NCBI GenBank assembly: GCA_902783815.1
Contig: CACZSM010000153.1
Location: 1-9,348, forward strand
Source: an uncultured Ruminococcus sp.
GTDB taxonomy: Bacteria > Bacillota > Clostridia > Oscillospirales > Acutalibacteraceae
Direction of reading: 5' to 3'
Length of the DNA: 9,348 nt
A program made the translations under genes and the position numbers. Positions 6,542 through 9,348 of the stretch are shown one piece after another (the first letter of the stretch is position 1; each line of letters opens with the position of its first letter). The notes below the pieces were generated by a model. It was not told where the DNA came from. It made no database searches and worked only from the letters and a program-made list of their open reading frames with translations.

Positions 6542-6957
6542 ACTACTCTTCAACTCTTCTCGACAACGCCGCTGGCGATATCAGACTTAATGGCTTTACC
6601 GTCAGAGCAGGCGGCACCGGCATGAAAATGCCATTTCCGCTTGATAAGACCTATATCAGCCTTGAATGTTATGAGGAAAATATCAGTATGCTTATCGGTG
6701 ACGACGCTTTGTGCTCTGAGGAAAAAATCAAGGCTTCCGTCCTTTCACCGATGAGATACGGCGCCTCCTATTGCAGACAGGTTGCTGAAACATTGTGTCT
6801 GGTCATATCAGATGCAGATATAAATAAACGCCTGATATCTGTTTCGGTGGGGAAATGCTCGCCGGTTGAGATTTTTGACGGTTATAGAATTGAAATTATC
6901 TTCGGTATGAGAGCTGTAAGAAAATACGGGGGTGATCCGGATGCCGGCGGAGAATGA
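6538..6957 (+). CDS. Probable tail-terminator / completion protein
   Basis: A 139-residue protein starting at a TTG that overlaps the previous stop (TTGA), with a G-rich ribosome site (GAGGGGGG, 6521-6528) about 9 bases upstream. The sequence alternates strands and helices: FTVRAGGTGMKMPFPLDKTY, then YISLECYEENIS, SPMRYGASYCRQVAETLCLVI and a C-terminal YRIEIIFGMRAV. This 'PLDKTYISL ... GYRIEIIFGMR' pattern resembles the tail-terminator proteins that cap the head-proximal end of the tail tube. Position after two neck genes fits. In ordinary contractile phages a sheath gene would come next; here it does not. The call is by order and general pattern, so another small completion protein cannot be excluded. 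Confidence 0.5.
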   Translation: MNYSSTLLDNAAGDIRLNGFTVRAGGTGMKMPFPLDKTYISLECYEENISMLIGDDALCSEEKIKASVLSPMRYGASYCRQVAETLCLVISDADINKRLISVSVGKCSPVEIFDGYRIEIIFGMRAVRKYGGDPDAGGE

Positions 6958-7333
6958 AATACTCAGCGGAAGAGATGTCTATATTACTATCAACGGGAAT
7001 ACTCTTTTGCAGGCTGAAAAGGCTCAGCTTCATAAATTATCTGAACTGCATCCCGTCAGAAGCTGCTTTTGCAGTGACGATGTGGCTTATATTCGCTGTA
7101 AATGCCGATATAAGCTCAATCTGACAGGAATAAGATTTATGCAGCCGTTTGAAAACCTGTCTTTCGCCGATCTTGATAATTTTACCGTGAGAGCAGTGCT
7201 TGACAACAGGGCTGTCGTGCTTTCAGGGTGTATGTGGGACGACTTTATCGCCGCTGCCGATCAGAAAAGTTTTCGTGAGCATATCAGCGCAGTGGCTCTC
7301 AGATTGACAATGGAGGATGTGCAAAGTGATTGA
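6941..7333 (+). CDS. Tail-tube-like or baseplate-adaptor protein
   Basis: A 130-residue, beta-rich protein. It starts with ILSGRDVYITINGNTLL, has a middle CKCRYKLNLTGIRF strand and ends with FTVRAVLDNRAVVLSGCMWDDF and a final strand. This layout (a 'G-x-D-V-x-I-x-I-N-G' start, then a late 'G-C-x-W' strand) resembles tail tube and tube-initiator folds of PBSX-like phages. I chose ATG 6941, which follows GGGGGTGA (6928-6935) by 5 bases. A GTG at 6932 overlaps that site. It overlaps the preceding gene's end by 17 bases. If it is the tube, it is the only tail-shaft component visible. It could instead be an adaptor between neck and baseplate. Cysteines are frequent (about 4), as elsewhere in the window. 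Confidence 0.45.
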   Translation: MPAENEILSGRDVYITINGNTLLQAEKAQLHKLSELHPVRSCFCSDDVAYIRCKCRYKLNLTGIRFMQPFENLSFADLDNFTVRAVLDNRAVVLSGCMWDDFIAAADQKSFREHISAVALRLTMEDVQSD

Positions 7334-7490
7334 ACGGGTAATTGATAATACGGATCTGATTATCTCAGATGACGACCTTAAGGATCTTCAGAATATCTCT
7401 GGCCTTATCGAAAGGGATATGCTCAGATACGCAAGAATTTTGAATATTGAGGAGGAAGTCTATGGACAAAAATGGCAGAATGAGCTTTAA
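7326..7490 (+). CDS. 54-residue acidic helical ORF of unknown function
   Basis: It begins at GTG 7326, 9 bases after a clear GGAGG (7312-7316), overlaps the previous stop by 8 bases and overlaps the start of the LysM gene by 29 bases. A start at ATG 7317 would abut the ribosome site and is unlikely. The product is acidic and predicted helical, for example LKDLQNISGLIERDMLRYARI, followed by an acidic EEE stretch. I recognise no family. It occupies the place where contractile phages carry sheath, tail chaperones and tape measure. It might be a remnant chaperone, a minute tape-measure-like spacer, or just a small assembly protein. The coupling to both neighbours and the good ribosome site argue that it is translated. 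Confidence 0.6.
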   Translation: MIERVIDNTDLIISDDDLKDLQNISGLIERDMLRYARILNIEEEVYGQKWQNEL

Positions 7491-7980
7491 AAACTTTATT
7501 TTTCCTGTGAATCCTACTGTGATACGAATTGCTCAGAAAAATAATGTGACTTCCGTTAAAGTCCCTTTCGGGAAAGATATCGTAAGCAATTTGGGAAGTC
7601 AATTGAGAATAATTACCGGCGAGGGCGAATTCTTCGGTATTGACTGTACCGATCAGTTTGAACAGCTTAAAAAAACCGCTTCGGACGGCGGCGGTATGCT
7701 TTATCTGCCGTCACAAAAGCCTGTGTTTGCGATACTGGAGTCGCTTGAAATGAAATGCAGCGATATCGACAATGTTATCGCCTACAGCTTCCGCTTCGCC
7801 GAAACTTCTCCTGCTGACACTTTTATAAATGACTTCTCTGTCTATGGAAATGGTACAGATTGTCTTTGGGATTTCTCCTGGAATTATCACATTGATATCG
7901 ACAGTCTTGTGAGTCTGAATCCGCATATAAAAAGACCCGATATTCCTGTCGGCGTAAGAGAGAAGGTAAGACTGTGCTGA
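7462..7980 (+). CDS. LysM-domain baseplate protein (XkdP-like)
   Basis: A 172-residue protein that would sit at the base of the tail and help tether or organise hub and spike. The start is ATG 7462, with GAGGAGG at 7449-7455. A TTG at 7447 would lie within the ribosome site. Residues 1-115 carry SFKNFIFPVNPTVIRI, later a VPFGKDIVSNLG and ITGEGEFFG segment, and QLKKTASDGGGMLYLPSQKPVF. This resembles the N-terminal region of PBSX XkdP and related LysM baseplate proteins. The last 43 residues are a LysM-like domain: LWDFSWNY, IDIDSLVSLNP, and a final IPVG-x-REKVRL. It is short for the family, which is often longer and has a more regular LysM. The gene order LysM, hub, spike, wedge is the standard contractile baseplate order. 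Confidence 0.72.
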   Translation: MDKNGRMSFKNFIFPVNPTVIRIAQKNNVTSVKVPFGKDIVSNLGSQLRIITGEGEFFGIDCTDQFEQLKKTASDGGGMLYLPSQKPVFAILESLEMKCSDIDNVIAYSFRFAETSPADTFINDFSVYGNGTDCLWDFSWNYHIDIDSLVSLNPHIKRPDIPVGVREKVRLC

Positions 7981-8891
7981 AATTCGATGTTTTTGATCTT
8001 AACGGCTCCGTTACTTCCTTTCAATACCCTCTCTATGCCGATATCATCTTTTCTCAGGATGCTCCGGCTGCAGGGCTCAGGGCTGTTTTTGCCGTATCCG
8101 GTAAAATTCCCGGTCTGCTTTCGGCGGATGTCTTTGACGGGGATATCCTTATCTTCCGGGGGTTTATTGACGAACAACTGGAATATTCCGATAAAAATGG
8201 CTGCCGTCTGGAAATCAGGGCAAGAAGTATTGAGGCTCTCCTGCTCGATAATGAGGCCCGTCCTCAGACCTATTTTATGCCCTCGATGCCGCTGCTTATG
8301 GAAAGGCATTTTTCAAAATATGGCTTCGATCATTTTATCGGCAGTCAAAGCGCCGCCGCAGGCAGACTTTCTATTACAAAGGGTATGAGCGAATGGGATG
8401 TCCTCGACAGCTTTTGCAGAAACTTCCTCGGAACCTGCCCTGCCGTTACTCCGGAGGGAGTTATTGATATCAGCGGTAATAACAGGTCGGAAGATGTTTT
8501 TATAAGTAAAAACTGTCCTGTTATCTCTGCGACTAAAAAGCTCAGTCGTAAAAATCTCGTTTCAGACCTGTTCGCAAGAACTTACAGCGCCGGCGGCTAT
8601 GAAATGCACCTTGACAGCAGTCTTGCTAAGCTCAATAAGGTCAAAAAAACAAGATTTGTAAATGCTGTTGACAGTAATGGCAAATCTGTTGAAACCGTCC
8701 GAAGGCTTATGAAAAAAACTGAGGACTCCTTTGAATGTTATGAACTCGTATTTCATGGTATAGTACGGTGCAGACCGGGTGATGTACTTACTGTCGAAGG
8801 ATTCCCAAATCCTATGACTGTAACAGGTATGCACTATGTAAGAAACAACAGGGGCGATATTACAAGAATTTATGCGGAGGTGAAAAACTGA
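7974..8891 (+). CDS. Baseplate hub protein (gpD / XkdQ-like)
   Basis: A 305-residue hub protein related to P2 late-control protein D and T4 gp27, which form the trimeric ring linking tube to spike. A GTG overlaps the LysM gene's stop; AGAAGG lies about 7 bases upstream. Domain order is as expected. An N-terminal beta-barrel comes first, with GDILIFRGFIDEQLEYSD at about 55-75. A segment with LLDNEARPQTYF follows, then the ITKGMSEWDVLDSFCRNFLG helix, and a second beta-barrel near the end with FHGIVRCRPGDVLTVEGF and a VTGMHYVRNN strand. 'WDVLDSFCRNFLG...VTPEGVIDI' is a pattern common in clostridial hub proteins. It directly precedes the spike gene, which strengthens the call. The length is typical to slightly short. 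Confidence 0.8.
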   Translation: MLKFDVFDLNGSVTSFQYPLYADIIFSQDAPAAGLRAVFAVSGKIPGLLSADVFDGDILIFRGFIDEQLEYSDKNGCRLEIRARSIEALLLDNEARPQTYFMPSMPLLMERHFSKYGFDHFIGSQSAAAGRLSITKGMSEWDVLDSFCRNFLGTCPAVTPEGVIDISGNNRSEDVFISKNCPVISATKKLSRKNLVSDLFARTYSAGGYEMHLDSSLAKLNKVKKTRFVNAVDSNGKSVETVRRLMKKTEDSFECYELVFHGIVRCRPGDVLTVEGFPNPMTVTGMHYVRNNRGDITRIYAEVKN

Positions 8892-9229
8892 TGTGGATAT
8901 CAGAAAAATTGGCTGCAATTAATAATTCCCGTCAGGCGGATGACGGTATCGTTCAGCAAAGCGCCGACAGAAGAGTGTCTGCCGCTGCTGAGGACGGTAC
9001 CGCACAGTACAGTCTTGCAGGCGTTCCGGGTATTATATATAAGCCTCAGCCGGACGATCAGGCTGTTCTTATAAAAACCAGCGGAGGTGCTGTTTGTATT
9101 GGTATCAGACTCAACCCCTATACCGATACGATACAGCCTGGGGAACTTATCCTTAAAAGTGCCGGAGGCGCTGTGCTGAAACTCGCTAATGACGGATGCG
9201 TTTATATTAACGGAAGGGAGATAGAATAA
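8891..9229 (+). CDS. Small baseplate central spike protein (gpV-like)
   Basis: A 112-residue protein whose ATG overlaps the previous TGA by one base, with GGAGGTGA at 8876-8883. A region with AGVPGIIYKPQPDDQAVLIK, then GGAVCIGIRL, fits an OB-fold-like spike entry. The C-terminus GELILKSAGGAVLKLANDG plus VYINGRE is characteristic of the beta-helical membrane-piercing spikes of contractile baseplates, where short G-rich repeats end with an 'NDGxVxINGR' turn. It is much shorter than classical gpV, suggesting a minimal spike. No His-x-His tip motif is obvious, so iron binding at the tip is not supported. It probably trimerises and sits under the hub. In PBSX the small XkdR (DUF2577) gene occupies this slot. 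Confidence 0.75.
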   Translation: MWISEKLAAINNSRQADDGIVQQSADRRVSAAAEDGTAQYSLAGVPGIIYKPQPDDQAVLIKTSGGAVCIGIRLNPYTDTIQPGELILKSAGGAVLKLANDGCVYINGREIE

Positions 9230-9348
9230 TGCCGTTAAACGGAGATATACCATATGCTAAAAACAAGGAACAGGAATTGCCGGAGATCGCAAGAAACTGT
9301 CTGACCGCTGTAAAGGGCGGTTTTATCTATGACAGGGAGCTTGGAAGC
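9229..9348 (+). CDS. gp25-like baseplate wedge protein, cut by the window end
   Basis: Only the first 40 codons are present, starting at an ATG that overlaps the spike gene's TAA (TAATG) after GGAAGGGAG (9212-9220). The segment ELPEIARNCLTAVKGGFIYD, then RELGS, resembles the gp25/W or DUF2634-type wedge signature, where a helix is followed by a Gly-Phe-x-(Y/F) and an 'ELGS' turn. Family members are about 100-150 residues and connect hub to sheath or baseplate arms in contractile systems. The rest lies outside the window, so both length and integrity are unknown. Its presence is evidence for a contractile-type baseplate, despite no sheath gene being visible. Confidence 0.6.
   Translation, partial: MPLNGDIPYAKNKEQELPEIARNCLTAVKGGFIYDRELGS

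Noticed and set aside
7305..7340. Programmed frameshift joining the 6941 and 7326 frames, as in tail-chaperone genes
   Set aside because: No slippery heptamer is visible at the overlap, the second frame has a stop at 7305-7307 and it has its own GGAGG plus GTG start.
7887..8309. 140-codon open frame on the minus strand
   Set aside because: It is antisense to the hub gene and lacks family signals. Its openness is explained by codon bias of the true gene.

Overview
The window holds a densely packed, single-strand block of late genes from a tailed phage or prophage, preceded by about 600 bases of AT-rich, repeat-laden, gene-free DNA. Strong AGGAGG-type ribosome sites, frequent GTG/TTG starts, 1- to 29-base gene overlaps and Cys-rich proteins suggest an anaerobic Gram-positive host. 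A Ruminococcus/Oscillospiraceae-type Clostridia is my best guess. That host call is inference from style, not from a diagnostic gene.

Layout: bases 1-610 carry a 7-bp triplet repeat, a six-copy 11-bp array ending in a hairpin, a 105-bp pentanucleotide array kept in strict register, a C-rich/G-poor stretch, a candidate promoter and an intrinsic terminator that abuts the first gene. Then come the packaging genes: small terminase at 625 and large terminase at 1113. The head genes follow: portal at 2372, a prohead protease at 3507 with a nested in-frame scaffold start at 4107, a decoration-like protein at 4472 and the major capsid protein at 4830. Next are four small connector, completion or tube-like genes (5849, 6221, 6538, 6941) and an unrecognised 54-residue ORF at 7326. 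The baseplate genes end the window: a LysM protein at 7462, a gpD-type hub at 7974, a small spike at 8891 and a gp25-like wedge protein at 9229, cut by the window end.

The genes would work together as packaging motor, procapsid assembly and maturation, neck, then a contractile-tail-style baseplate. What is missing is striking. Contractile-tail phages normally have the sheath, the tape measure and its chaperones between the neck and LysM genes. Here only 128 bases separate the tube-like gene's stop (7333) from the LysM start (7462), and they are filled by one 54-codon ORF that overlaps both neighbours. The region looks orderly rather than scarred. It may be a head joined to a baseplate with almost no tail, or a particle whose tail genes lie elsewhere. 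This is the observation most worth following. Other points of interest are the nested scaffold start, the ordered tandem arrays next to the terminase gene (candidate packaging site), and a terminator that all upstream transcription must pass to express the operon.
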